Of a stretch of 24,306 nucleotides of DNA, positions 1-7,656 are shown piece after piece; position 1 is the stretch's first letter; each line of letters begins with the position of its first letter. The notes under the pieces are model-generated. The model was not told the DNA's origin. It ran no database searches and worked only from the letters and a program-made list of their open reading frames with translations. The DNA comes from a virus. The DNA lies in IMG/VR virus record IMGVR_UViG_3300025108_000379, positions 1 to 24,306 of that record; one strand, written 5' to 3'. The translations under genes and the position numbers were made by a program.

Positions 1-977
1 CCCTTAAAAGATCTGTGTTAAGGGATTTTTTATTTATAAGTAAACAACTTGGTATTTATTGGCTAGGTAAACACAATAAATCTGAAAACACTTTTACATA
101 TAACGGGCATACATTAGAAATGTTTAGTGCTGATGACGCACAAAAAATTAGAGGATCTGCAAGAGATATACTTTGGATCAATGAAGGGAATGAATTATTT
201 TTTGAAGATTATCAACAGTTAGCAATGAGAACTAGAAACGAAATTTTAATTGATTTTAACCCTTCCGATCCAATACATTTTTTATATGATTTATCAGAGC
301 GTGATGACGCTGATCTATTTATAAGCACATACAAGGATAATAAATTTTTACCAAAGGAGTTAATAGATGAGATTGAAAGGATTAGAGAGCGTGACCCTGA
401 TTATTGGCTGGTTTACGGTGAAGGACAAAGAGCCGTATTTAGTAACAGACAAATATTTAAAAACTGGAAATACATACCACATATTGAGTTCCCGGAATTT
501 AACGAAACCGCACTGGGTGTTGATTTCGGCTATTCAAATGATCCCGCAGTGGTTTTACAAGTTGGAAAAGTTGGCGACAAATTATATGTTCACGAGTGGC
601 TATACAAGAAGGGAATGACTAACCGGGATCTAGCAGAATTTTTAAAAAATAATAAATTGAATGATATTTTAATGTATTGTGATAGTGCTGAACCAAAATC
701 AATAGAAGAATTAAGACAGATGGATTGCTTGGCTAAACCATCAATTAAAGGGCAAGGATCTATAAATGCTGGAATTAGTTTAGTTAAAGAATTTGAAGTA
801 ATAATTTCCAATGAGAGTAAAAATATGAAAAAAGAACAATTAACATATTTTTGGGAAGAAATGAAAGATGGAACAATAATAAATAAACCTATATCAAAAA
901 ACGATCATTGTATGGACGCGCTCAGATATTGTGTGTACAGTAGATATAAAAACAGATATGATTTTTTTGTAATATAA
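1..977 (+). CDS. terL: Terminase large subunit, C-terminal part (5' end outside window)
   Basis: This is the motor and nuclease of DNA packaging, which pumps phage DNA through the portal into the prohead and cuts it. The frame is already open at base 3, so the GTG at 15 is only the first possible start codon; the Walker A region lies upstream of the window. Counting from that GTG, a Walker B-like ILWINE is at residues 52-57 and the coupling motif LIDFNPSDP at about 78-86. The RNase H-like nuclease domain follows, with its acidic residues in GVDFGYSNDP (D170), MYCDSAEP (D223) and HCMDALRY (D301). Length and motif order fit the C-terminal two-thirds of a phage TerL. A 41-base AT-rich gap separates it from the portal gene, the normal neighbour. 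The assignment is secure; the packaging strategy cannot be read from this fragment. Confidence 0.95.
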   Translation, partial: LKRSVLRDFLFISKQLGIYWLGKHNKSENTFTYNGHTLEMFSADDAQKIRGSARDILWINEGNELFFEDYQQLAMRTRNEILIDFNPSDPIHFLYDLSERDDADLFISTYKDNKFLPKELIDEIERIRERDPDYWLVYGEGQRAVFSNRQIFKNWKYIPHIEFPEFNETALGVDFGYSNDPAVVLQVGKVGDKLYVHEWLYKKGMTNRDLAEFLKNNKLNDILMYCDSAEPKSIEELRQMDCLAKPSIKGQGSINAGISLVKEFEVIISNESKNMKKEQLTYFWEEMKDGTIINKPISKNDHCMDALRYCVYSRYKNRYDFFVI

Positions 978-1018
978 AAGAATTTAATATTTTGTATTTT
1001 TACATAAAATTTTACTAA

Positions 1019-2929
1019 ATGGCATCAATCCTAGACAGATTCAAAAACCTTATTACTAAAAATTCACAACAAACTGCTAAAGAATATAATCAAGCTATAT
1101 ATAATTGGCTTGGTGAAAGCATAGTTTGGAACCCCGAAAATGACGATACATATGTGAATGAAGGTTACAGAAAAAACGCAACTATATATTCAATCATTAA
1201 TCTAATTACTAAAGCAGCATCAACAATCCCCATATGTGTATATGAAAAAGTAAATGACAGTGAATTAAAAAGATATAATGCGATGACTAGCGGTATGATA
1301 GATGGTACAATCATACATAAATCTAATATGCTTAAGAAAAGTGCCTTAATAGAGTTAAAAGACACTGAATTACACGAAATATTAGAGCGCCCAAACCCTG
1401 CGCAATCATACGCAAGTTTTATTAGCGAATTAATTGCCTTTGGTAAATTAACAGGTAACAGATACGTTTATGGAATAGGTCCTGACACTGGTGATAATAT
1501 AGGAAAATACAAAGAACTTTATGTTATGCCTAGTCAAATAATGGAAATTATATCTGGCGGAATGTTTGAGCCGATTAAAGAATATAAAATACAATACAAT
1601 GGTTCTTATGCTATACCAGCAGAACAAATATGCCATATAAAGGATTTTAACCCGTATTATGACGGCACAGGATCTCATTTATATGGGCAATCTCCACTTA
1701 GGGCCGGTTTAAGATCGTTAACAACAAATAATGAAGCCGTACAAACAGGTGTAAAATATCTACAAAATCAAACTGCTAGAGGTGTTTTAATGAGCGATGA
1801 AGGTGATCTAAATGAAGTACAAGCACAACAATTAAAAGACAAGTTTAGATCTACATATCAAGGATCTAATAATGCTGGTGATATAGTTATTACACCAAAA
1901 AAATTATCTTGGGTTAATTTTGGATTATCAGCAGGTGATATATCATTACTAGAACAATACAACGCTAGTATTAAAGATCTTTGTAACATATATGCTGTTC
2001 CTTCACAATTATTAAATAATGATAAGGCATCAACCTATAATAACATGAAGGAAGCAAAAAAAGCTTTATATCAAAATGCTGTTATACCAGAAATGCTAAA
2101 AATTAGAGATGAACTCAACAGGTGGTTAGCTCCAAAATATGGCGAAAAATATTACATTGATTTTGATTTTTCTGTTATACCAGAATTACAAGAAGAAATG
2201 GACAAAGTGGTTGATCAGATGAGCCGAGCTTGGTGGATTACACCAAACGAAAAAAGAGCGTCAATGAGTTATGCTGAGGAAGAAAACGAAGCTTTAAACG
2301 AATTTTATGTGCCAGCTAATTTAATTCCAATTAATGGTGTTGATATAGATTTACAACCGTTACCAGCTTTACAAGAAGATGAAGAAGAAAAGAATGTCAA
2401 TGATATAAATGTTGTATATAAAAGTGTTGTACCGGGAATGACTGATGTTTACACTACACAAGCAGAAGCAGAAGCAAGAGCAAGAGAGCTTGGCGGATCT
2501 GGTTCACATGTACACGACTTTGACGGGGTTGATGTTTATATGCCATTTAATAACCACGAAGAATATCAGCAAGCTGTTAAAGGTTATAACGAAGAAAAAA
2601 AAAGTAAAGGTTACACTGACTATCCACAATCAGCGTCTAATAACGCAAAAAGAATGATTAATTGGAAGAATAAATATGGCGATGAGGTAAAAGCTGGCAC
2701 AAGCGTCGGTTGGACAAGAGCGGCCCAGTTATCAGCCAGAAAATCGGTTTCAAGAGATGTTATTTCAAGAATGGCACAATTTAACAGACATAGAAAAAAC
2801 TCAACAATAGATCCTAAATACAAAGACACCCCTTGGAAGGACAACGGATATGTAGCTTGGAATTTATGGGGTGGAACAAGTGGAGTTGATTGGGCAATTA
2901 AGAAAATAAAACAAATCGACAAAGAATAA
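1019..2929 (+). CDS. Portal protein with extra C-terminal module (636 aa)
   Basis: Residues 1 to about 450 form an HK97-type portal protein, the dodecameric ring at the capsid vertex through which DNA enters and to which the tail joins. Family-like features include the N-terminal YRKNATIYSIINLI region, GNRYVYGIG at about 147-154, YGQSPLRAG at 222-230 and the YAVPSQLLNN stretch near 325-334. After an acidic linker (about 451-460) comes material that ordinary portals, usually about 400-500 residues, do not have. First is a compact stretch at about 473-520 (YTTQAEAEARA, SHVHDFDG, VYMPFNNHEEY). Then comes a block at 536-628 starting YPQSASNNAKR and containing VGWTRAAQLSAR, MAQFNRHRKN and WKDNGYVAWNLWGGTSGVDW. 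Similar blocks occur, as I recall, in other phage proteins as separate genes or fusions, with no assigned function. The stop overlaps the next start (TAATG), so the two are translationally coupled. Confidence 0.93.
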   Translation: MASILDRFKNLITKNSQQTAKEYNQAIYNWLGESIVWNPENDDTYVNEGYRKNATIYSIINLITKAASTIPICVYEKVNDSELKRYNAMTSGMIDGTIIHKSNMLKKSALIELKDTELHEILERPNPAQSYASFISELIAFGKLTGNRYVYGIGPDTGDNIGKYKELYVMPSQIMEIISGGMFEPIKEYKIQYNGSYAIPAEQICHIKDFNPYYDGTGSHLYGQSPLRAGLRSLTTNNEAVQTGVKYLQNQTARGVLMSDEGDLNEVQAQQLKDKFRSTYQGSNNAGDIVITPKKLSWVNFGLSAGDISLLEQYNASIKDLCNIYAVPSQLLNNDKASTYNNMKEAKKALYQNAVIPEMLKIRDELNRWLAPKYGEKYYIDFDFSVIPELQEEMDKVVDQMSRAWWITPNEKRASMSYAEEENEALNEFYVPANLIPINGVDIDLQPLPALQEDEEEKNVNDINVVYKSVVPGMTDVYTTQAEAEARARELGGSGSHVHDFDGVDVYMPFNNHEEYQQAVKGYNEEKKSKGYTDYPQSASNNAKRMINWKNKYGDEVKAGTSVGWTRAAQLSARKSVSRDVISRMAQFNRHRKNSTIDPKYKDTPWKDNGYVAWNLWGGTSGVDWAIKKIKQIDKE

Positions 2930-3729
2930 TGCCAAAATATGATAAATACAAAAAAGCTTATCAGAGTAAATTAGAGGCATCAGAAAAAAAAATATTGCCA
3001 AAAATTTATAGATTCTATAAGCAAGAATACAACAAAGGCGTTGAAAATTTCATATTAACAAATAACACAAATTATCAAAGCTTATTTCAATATGATTATG
3101 TAAAAAGGTTTTACACTGAACTATATAAGAGCATTGGTGTTGATATGTATAAATGGTATTTAAAAAACTACAAAAAATATATAAAAAAAGAAAATCCATT
3201 TTCAGACGATCTTAATATTTGGAAAAACATATTTTCAGATTACGCAAGTCAAGTGGCAGCAACTAATGTTGTTTTAGTAAGCGGAACAGCACAAAAAACA
3301 TTAATAAAAATTACACAAAGAATATTAAGCGATCCCGAGTTGTCAATGTTAGGTGCAGATGAAAAAGCAAGAATATTACGGAACCAATTTAATAAATACA
3401 GCAAAGTGCAAGCATTACGTCTTGTAAGAACAGAAAGTAACAGAATAGCAAATTATGCTACACAACAAACTGCTTTATCAGTATTTGGGCCGGAAAATCT
3501 TAAAAAAACTTGGTTACATTCCGGTGGTAATAATGAAAGACCTACACATGTCGCTTTAGACGGTAAAACAATACCATACAATGAACCTTTTATTGTAGGG
3601 AATGATCGTATGCAAAGACCGGGTGAAGGATCTGCTGAAAACATTATAAATTGTAGATGTACAATAAATTATGAGCCAGCAGAAGTGCCTGATGCCGATA
3701 TATTAAGAGCGATTGGTGTTGTGATTTAA
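2929..3729 (+). CDS. Mu F-like / SPP1 gp7-like minor head protein
   Basis: Predicted minor head morphogenesis protein, a few copies of which sit near the portal in the prohead. The N-terminal 110 residues are Lys/Tyr-rich and helical. The diagnostic Mu F-type region is in the C-terminal half: ALRLVRTESNRIAN at 162-175, KTWLHSGG at 193-200, ERPTHVALDGKTI at 203-215, and the terminal MQRPGEG...NCRC at about 228-244 ending in CTINY. The length of 266 residues is normal for the family. It stops shortly after the Mu F motif, so it carries none of the effector or toxin extensions that some Mu F proteins have. The start overlaps the portal stop by one base, and the prohead protease follows. That order, portal, Mu F protein, protease, capsid, is classic. 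Confidence 0.9.
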   Translation: MPKYDKYKKAYQSKLEASEKKILPKIYRFYKQEYNKGVENFILTNNTNYQSLFQYDYVKRFYTELYKSIGVDMYKWYLKNYKKYIKKENPFSDDLNIWKNIFSDYASQVAATNVVLVSGTAQKTLIKITQRILSDPELSMLGADEKARILRNQFNKYSKVQALRLVRTESNRIANYATQQTALSVFGPENLKKTWLHSGGNNERPTHVALDGKTIPYNEPFIVGNDRMQRPGEGSAENIINCRCTINYEPAEVPDADILRAIGVVI

Positions 3730-3748
3730 CATTGTTATTTTATTTTAT

Positions 3749-3756
3749 TATTTTTG
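3749..3756 (+). promoter_or_regulatory. TAnnTTTG promoter element upstream of the prohead protease
   Basis: TATTTTTG matches the Bacteroidota -7 consensus TAnnTTTG and is followed by TAAAAAA. It lies in the 41-base gap before the ATG at 3771, leaving 14 bases to the start codon. The same arrangement recurs before other units in this window. The -33 part is poor: the nearest TTG is at 3732, only 14 bases upstream. It would drive protease and capsid expression. Confidence 0.5.
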
Positions 3757-3770
3757 TAAAAAATATTTAT

Positions 3771-4445
3771 ATGAATTTCTTATACAAAGCGTCACCACTA
3801 GGTGAATTAACAGATTACGATGAAAAAAATTCTATTGTAAAAGGTTATGGATCATATTTTAATAATCAAGACAGTGACGGCGATATAATAAGAATGGGCG
3901 CCTACAGAAAAACTATTGAAGAAAACGGAAACCGTGTTAAATACTTGTATCAACATAATATGATGCAACCTATTGGAAAAATGAAAGAATTGTATGAAGA
4001 TGAAAAAGGATTAGTATTTGTTGCGGAAGTGCCAAAAACTTCACTAGGAAAAGACGTCATTGAATTAATGAAAGCCGGTGTAATTACTGAAAATTCTGTT
4101 GGTATTTTACCGATTGTAAAAGAAGACAAAGGACAATACAGAGAACTCAGAGAGGTTAAATTGTTTGAAATATCTGCTGTTACAATGGCTGCTAATGATG
4201 AGGCAAAAATACTAGATGTAAAAGGGAATAAGAATATAAATAATGTGTATCAAAAATACGACAACTTGTGTAAGCTAATTAGAAAAGGCGACATAAGTGA
4301 CGAAATGGGATATGCTATTGAATCTGAAATATACAAGCTAAAATCTTTATTTATTAACGCTACTCAGCCAACAGTTGTTACTGAGCCAGTACAGAAAAAG
4401 GAACAACTTGATGTTTATAAATATTTGTTAAATAATTTAAAATAA
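3771..4445 (+). CDS. HK97-type prohead protease (U35 family)
   Basis: Serine protease that removes the capsid protein's N-terminal domain during prohead maturation. ATG 3771 is preferred over the in-frame TTG at 3732, because the intervening 13 codons encode a hydrophobic stretch overlapping the promoter-like motif and the family normally starts close to the conserved core. From ATG 3771 the protein is 224 aa. The core shows YGSYFNNQDSDGDII (27-40), the putative catalytic His in YQHNMMQPIGK (H62), the catalytic Ser in ITENSVGI (S109), and E133 in LFEISAVTMAAND, all at spacings expected for this family. The C-terminal 70 residues are helical and may act as a scaffold-like tail. No separate scaffold gene is seen. 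The capsid gene follows 11 bases later. Confidence 0.92.
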   Translation: MNFLYKASPLGELTDYDEKNSIVKGYGSYFNNQDSDGDIIRMGAYRKTIEENGNRVKYLYQHNMMQPIGKMKELYEDEKGLVFVAEVPKTSLGKDVIELMKAGVITENSVGILPIVKEDKGQYRELREVKLFEISAVTMAANDEAKILDVKGNKNINNVYQKYDNLCKLIRKGDISDEMGYAIESEIYKLKSLFINATQPTVVTEPVQKKEQLDVYKYLLNNLK

Positions 4446-4456
4446 AAATTACTTCA

Positions 4457-5662
4457 ATGGAAGAAAATGTAAAAAATCAGCTTGATCAGTTAGGAAACTT
4501 GATTGATTCCAAAATTGAAAAAGCTACTGGACAAGCACTAGAAAGTGCTAATGGTAAAGCAGATGAATCACTGAAAGGTGAAATATCAAACTTAACCAAC
4601 AAATTTAATGAGAGAATGGACGCAATGGAAGTTGCGAACAAAAAACACATGGAAGTTTTAGAAGGCAAAAAAGCTGATAAATCTTTCAAAGGTGGTTTAA
4701 TAAAAAGTATCAATGACGGTGCTTTAAGTTCTTTAAGAAACGGAAACGCAAGAAGTGCATCTTTTGAGATAAAAGCTGATATGACTGTTGCTGCTGACTT
4801 TACTGGTGAAGTTATACCAGCACAAAGAGTAAGCGGATACAAGTTTGACCCGGCAAGACCTCAACACGTGAGAGAATTAATCCCACAGGGATCAACTAAC
4901 TCAGACGTAATAAGATTTGTAAAAGAATCTGGTTACAGTGACGGATCTGCTATGAAAGCAGAGGGATCAACACTAGGTCAATCAGATTTCGATATGACTG
5001 CTAGTTCTGTAAATGTAGAAAAATTGGGAGCATATTTAAGAATTTCAGAAGAAATGCTTGCTGACACTCCACAATTAACTAGCTACATATCTAACAGAGT
5101 ACCATCGAAGCTTTTAACTGCTGAAGATGATCAATTATTAAACGGTAATGGAAGTGCGCCAAACTTATCTGGTATTATCACTGACGCTGCTGATTTTGAT
5201 ACTACATCTGGTGGAGCTTTTTATCAATCTGTAAACGGAGCAAATCAATTTGACGTAATTATAGCTGCTTTAAATCAATTATCATTGAGCAACTATACTG
5301 CTGATAAAATTATTATGCACCCGACTGATTTCCACAAAATCTTATTATTAAAAGATTCAAACTTGTCTTATTTAAAAGATCAAGTGTTTAAAGGATTACA
5401 ACCTGTATTTAATGGAGTACCTGTTATTCTTAACACAGCTATTGCTGCTGGATCTTATTTACTAGGAAACTTTGGACAAGGAACTCAACTATGGATTAGA
5501 GATAATGTTTCAGTTGAATTCTTTAGAGAAGATGGAACCAATGTAAGAGATGGATTTGTTACTGTGAGATGTATGGAAAGAATTGCTTTAAGCAACTACT
5601 TGCCAAACGCTTTCGTAAACGGAACATTTGCTGCTGGTATCACTGCTCTAGAAACGCCGTAA
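4457..5662 (+). CDS. Major capsid protein, HK97 fold
   Basis: Main shell protein of the head, 401 aa. Residues 1 to about 100 form a charged, coiled-coil-like N-terminal segment rich in E and K, typical of the delta (scaffolding) domain of HK97-type capsid proteins that the upstream protease removes. The mature part probably begins between residues 95 and 110, near ARSASFEIKAD. The rest has familiar capsid features: an E-loop region around 140-180 (LIPQGSTNSDVIRFVKESG, GSAMKAEGS), the helix with AYLRISEEMLADTPQL near 190-205, IIMHPTDFHKILLLKD near 284-299 and NGVPVILN near 318-325. The order protease then capsid, and a strong terminator 25 bases after the stop, support the assignment. The cleavage site is inferred, not visible. 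Confidence 0.93.
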   Translation: MEENVKNQLDQLGNLIDSKIEKATGQALESANGKADESLKGEISNLTNKFNERMDAMEVANKKHMEVLEGKKADKSFKGGLIKSINDGALSSLRNGNARSASFEIKADMTVAADFTGEVIPAQRVSGYKFDPARPQHVRELIPQGSTNSDVIRFVKESGYSDGSAMKAEGSTLGQSDFDMTASSVNVEKLGAYLRISEEMLADTPQLTSYISNRVPSKLLTAEDDQLLNGNGSAPNLSGIITDAADFDTTSGGAFYQSVNGANQFDVIIAALNQLSLSNYTADKIIMHPTDFHKILLLKDSNLSYLKDQVFKGLQPVFNGVPVILNTAIAAGSYLLGNFGQGTQLWIRDNVSVEFFREDGTNVRDGFVTVRCMERIALSNYLPNAFVNGTFAAGITALETP

Positions 5663-5684
5663 TAATATACTATTATGTTTTTAA

Positions 5685-5713
5685 ATTAAGGGGGTTTTTA
5701 ATCCCCTTTTTTT
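5685..5713 (+). terminator. Rho-independent terminator after the capsid gene
   Basis: AAGGGG (5688-5693) pairs with CCCCTT (5703-5708) around a short T-rich loop, and a run of seven T follows (5707-5713). It lies 25 bases past the capsid stop and closes the packaging/capsid block before the small-gene block begins. Confidence 0.85.
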
Positions 5714-5895
5714 ATGGCTTTTTTTGTCGTTTAAGCAACTTTCCACCCTCTAAGGTATTTATACATTCAAAATTTCTTTTCGTTTATTAGCGTAAAATCC
5801 CCACTGAGCAAAAAAAATAATTAAAAAATAACTTAAAATTTTTTTTAAATATTAAAATATTTTTTTATATATTCGTACTAACTAAAACGATAAAT
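5714..5895. other. AT-rich intergenic spacer with a possible promoter
   Basis: This 182-base stretch has no credible ORF and is the longest non-coding gap in the window. Its right half is almost pure A/T with long T and A runs. TATATTCG at 5868-5875 differs by one base from the Bacteroidota TAnnTTTG element and lies 20 bases before the ATG at 5896, so it is a candidate promoter for the small-gene block. No convincing hairpin or RNA structure was seen by eye. Confidence 0.5.
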
Positions 5896-6390
5896 ATGAA
5901 AAATACTACTACTTACAATGGCTACAATTTATTAGAAAAAAACGTCAAAGGTTGGATCATTGAAGAATCCGTTGATCTTTGGGGCAGTTACCACTATCTT
6001 TATATGGTTAGCGGTTACTCACAAGACAGTTACAGATATTACTGTGTTAACCAAAACGGTATAACAATTAACAAAGAATCCCATTTAATTAAAGAAGAAG
6101 CTAAATTTTCTTTTGACGAAAATCGTAAAGCTGCTGACAACGGATACATAGCTTGTTTAAAAGATCGTAAAATTTACGAATTGGATTTAATGTTTACCGA
6201 ATCCGAATGCGATGCTCAAAAAACTGTAATATTAAACGAATTAAATAAAAAACAATTTATTTACGACTTACAAACATTAACAAATAAATTTATTGATGAG
6301 TACAACACTTCTTCAGATCCTAGTAGGCGTGAAGATCTTAACGAGCAAATCAAGAAAAATATCAAATTTATAAAAACAGGCAAATACTAA
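5896..6390 (+). CDS. Hypothetical protein, 164 aa
   Basis: I do not recognise this protein. It is soluble-looking, with no signal peptide or membrane segment. The N-terminal half is aromatic-rich (WGSYHYLYMVSGYS, SYRYYCVNQNG), suggesting a small beta-rich fold. The C-terminal half (about 100-160) is highly charged and helical, with a KTVILNELNKK segment and a lysine-rich tail. It is the first gene after the capsid terminator and heads a same-strand run of small genes. Its position between capsid and connector genes is not usual for a structural gene, so an accessory early or host-takeover role is possible, but nothing in the sequence establishes this. The ATG at 5896 follows an AT-rich spacer with a candidate promoter. 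Confidence 0.75.
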   Translation: MKNTTTYNGYNLLEKNVKGWIIEESVDLWGSYHYLYMVSGYSQDSYRYYCVNQNGITINKESHLIKEEAKFSFDENRKAADNGYIACLKDRKIYELDLMFTESECDAQKTVILNELNKKQFIYDLQTLTNKFIDEYNTSSDPSRREDLNEQIKKNIKFIKTGKY

Positions 6391-6395
6391 TAATT

Positions 6396-6569
6396 ATGAA
6401 ATTAAACAAAAAAAATCTTGCTGTAATAGGCAACAAAGTATGGAGTTACACAACCTGTGTAGCTACGATCGAGGGTGACAAATTACTTTCTCACGGTTAC
6501 TACTCTAAAACAACAACTAGACACATTAACTACGTTGCTGAGCAACTTAACCTTAAAATTGTAAAATAA
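6396..6569 (+). CDS. Small conserved-looking phage protein, 57 aa
   Basis: ATG at 6396, TAA at 6567-6569. The product begins MKLNKKNLAVIGNKVWSY and includes TTCVATIEGDKL, SHGYYSKTTTRHINYVA and a basic end (LKIVK). The pattern W-S-Y-x-T-x-V-A ... G-Y-x-S-x-T-T-x-H-I-N-Y-V-A is one I associate with a widespread family of tiny phage proteins of unknown function; this is from memory only. It starts six bases after the upstream stop, and its TAA overlaps the next ATG (TAATGG), so it looks translated as part of a run. A 57-residue length is below common gene-calling cut-offs. Function unknown. Confidence 0.75.
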   Translation: MKLNKKNLAVIGNKVWSYTTCVATIEGDKLLSHGYYSKTTTRHINYVAEQLNLKIVK

Positions 6570-6820
6570 TGGCATCAAACGAACAAATACAAATAGATTA
6601 TCCACTAAACGTAACAAAGAGAGCTTACATATATTTAATCGAGCATTTATGCAGAAACGGCTACTACATTGGAGATATGTTAAATCCAGTGTATAAAGAT
6701 TACTGCGCTCAAAAACTTATTGATAAATGTAACAGTTTAGAAGAAGAACACGGCGGCGATGATCACTGGGAATACAACGATAAATTAACTTTAAAAGACG
6801 ACTGTGGCTATGAAGGTTAA
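6569..6820 (+). CDS. Hypothetical protein, 83 aa
   Basis: Small soluble-looking protein of unknown function. The first half has a helical, aromatic stretch (TKRAYIYLIEHLCRNGYY). The second half is strongly acidic with a His/Asp/Glu cluster (EEEHGGDDHWEYND) and cysteines in DYCAQKL, DKCNSL and DDCGYEG. The acidic/His cluster could bind a metal, but no known site is recognised. The ATG overlaps the upstream stop by one base, and the 3' end overlaps the next gene by 11 bases in another frame, so translation is probably coupled on both sides. That tight packing is the main reason to believe it is real. Confidence 0.7.
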   Translation: MASNEQIQIDYPLNVTKRAYIYLIEHLCRNGYYIGDMLNPVYKDYCAQKLIDKCNSLEEEHGGDDHWEYNDKLTLKDDCGYEG

Positions 6821-7106
6821 TAAAAACACTAGAAGCTCTGGACACGGCAAAAAAATATTCTGTCCTAAATGTAATGCTCCATCAAGAGTTTACCACTTTT
6901 CTTGGTCAGCTATACAATGCGGTACTTGTGACAATATGATCGACAAGTACGATTGGAACCTACAATCAGCAGATATACCGACTGAAACAGGTATAATTGA
7001 GGCACATAGAAAATTCTTGGCTCAGGATCCGGGAAACTGGAAATGGTTAATTGCTTTTTACGCAGTGGCCCTTATTATAACAATTTTACTAACTATAAAA
7101 ATTTAA
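6810..7106 (+). CDS. Zinc-ribbon protein with C-terminal membrane segment, 98 aa
   Basis: Two Cys-x2-Cys knuckles, FCPKC (C18, C21) and QCGTC (C37, C40), are spaced as in a small zinc ribbon. The middle is hydrophilic. A single hydrophobic segment (about 77-96, ending ALIITILLTIKI) looks like a transmembrane helix, so the zinc ribbon would be tethered to the inner membrane, presumably on the cytoplasmic side. ATG 6810 is preferred to GTG 6804, which adds two residues. The gene overlaps its upstream neighbour by 11 bases. The function is unknown; a zinc ribbon plus membrane anchor could be a superinfection-exclusion or host-membrane factor, but that is only a suggestion. Confidence 0.75.
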   Translation: MKVNKNTRSSGHGKKIFCPKCNAPSRVYHFSWSAIQCGTCDNMIDKYDWNLQSADIPTETGIIEAHRKFLAQDPGNWKWLIAFYAVALIITILLTIKI

Positions 7107-7108
7107 CA

Positions 7109-7501
7109 ATGATAACTTTTAAAATAAACTTTAAATCGTCTGTGTACGAAAATATATGTGATTTATTAGAAATGGAAATGGATTACTATTTATCAGATTT
7201 TATAACTGAGGAAGAATGGAATGATGATATGCACTTTACTGATGCTGACGAGCTTCAATATTGGTTAGATGATAATCACTGTTTTAGAGTTGATACTATA
7301 TATTACTGGGACGCTATGAAATACTTAAAAGAAAATGACACAAGCTTAAATAAATCAATCGAGCTTGCAAATAATGCCGGCTACGATTTGAGCTCAATCA
7401 ACAGTACGCTATTAGCAGATCTTTTAAGAGAAGACGAAATCAGAGAAGATTTTTATTTGTGTAAAGATCAGATTGACGAAATATTTAAAACTTTACTATG
7501 A
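7109..7501 (+). CDS. Highly acidic hypothetical protein, 130 aa
   Basis: ATG 7109 is chosen over an upstream in-frame non-ATG start at 7043 because it follows the previous stop by two bases; starting at 7043 would overlap that gene by more than 60 bases. The protein has 31 Asp/Glu against 10 Lys/Arg, a net charge near -21, with acidic residues throughout (MEMDYYLSD, TEEEWNDD, DADELQYWLDD, LREDEIREDF). It is mostly helical-looking, without signal peptide or membrane segment. Charge of this kind is seen in DNA-mimic and anti-defence proteins but is not proof. The stop overlaps the next ATG (ATGA). I recall similar sequences from flavobacterial phage data but cannot name a family. Confidence 0.75.
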   Translation: MITFKINFKSSVYENICDLLEMEMDYYLSDFITEEEWNDDMHFTDADELQYWLDDNHCFRVDTIYYWDAMKYLKENDTSLNKSIELANNAGYDLSSINSTLLADLLREDEIREDFYLCKDQIDEIFKTLL

Positions 7502-7656
7502 GTGCTAGATCTAGATTTGAACACAGGTTAAAAGTTTTGAGAAGGATCCGAAAAATGGAATGCCCAAAGAATAAACCCGGATTTAATAATTTAACCGACC
7601 TTGAAAAGCAAAAAGAGATGCTTAAATGGTCAAAATTTGTAAGAGATGTACAATAA
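7498..7656 (+). CDS. Small basic hypothetical protein, 52 aa
   Basis: ATG at 7498 overlaps the upstream TGA in an ATGA junction, and TAA is at 7654-7656. The sequence starts MSARSRFEHRLKVLRRIRK and continues with a short CPKNKPGF turn and a charged helical end (LEKQKEMLKWSKF). The N-terminal basic helix could bind nucleic acid. There is no recognised family. Evidence for reality is the coupled start codon and uninterrupted frame; the small size keeps confidence moderate. Confidence 0.55.
   Translation: MSARSRFEHRLKVLRRIRKMECPKNKPGFNNLTDLEKQKEMLKWSKFVRDVQ

Noticed and set aside
1-1000. High density of GATC in the terminase gene
   Set aside because: About nine sites in the first kilobase looked high, but counts vary between genes (few in the tape measure) and many come from common codon pairs, so no methylation or mismatch-repair signal is claimed.
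3732-3770. Longer prohead protease starting at TTG 3732
   Set aside because: The 13 extra residues are hydrophobic and overlap the promoter-like TATTTTTG. The usual family start fits ATG 3771.
5820-5880. AT-rich near-palindromes as a replication origin or attachment site
   Set aside because: Runs of A and T create weak symmetry everywhere in this base composition. No repeated iterons, integrase gene or tRNA end is nearby.
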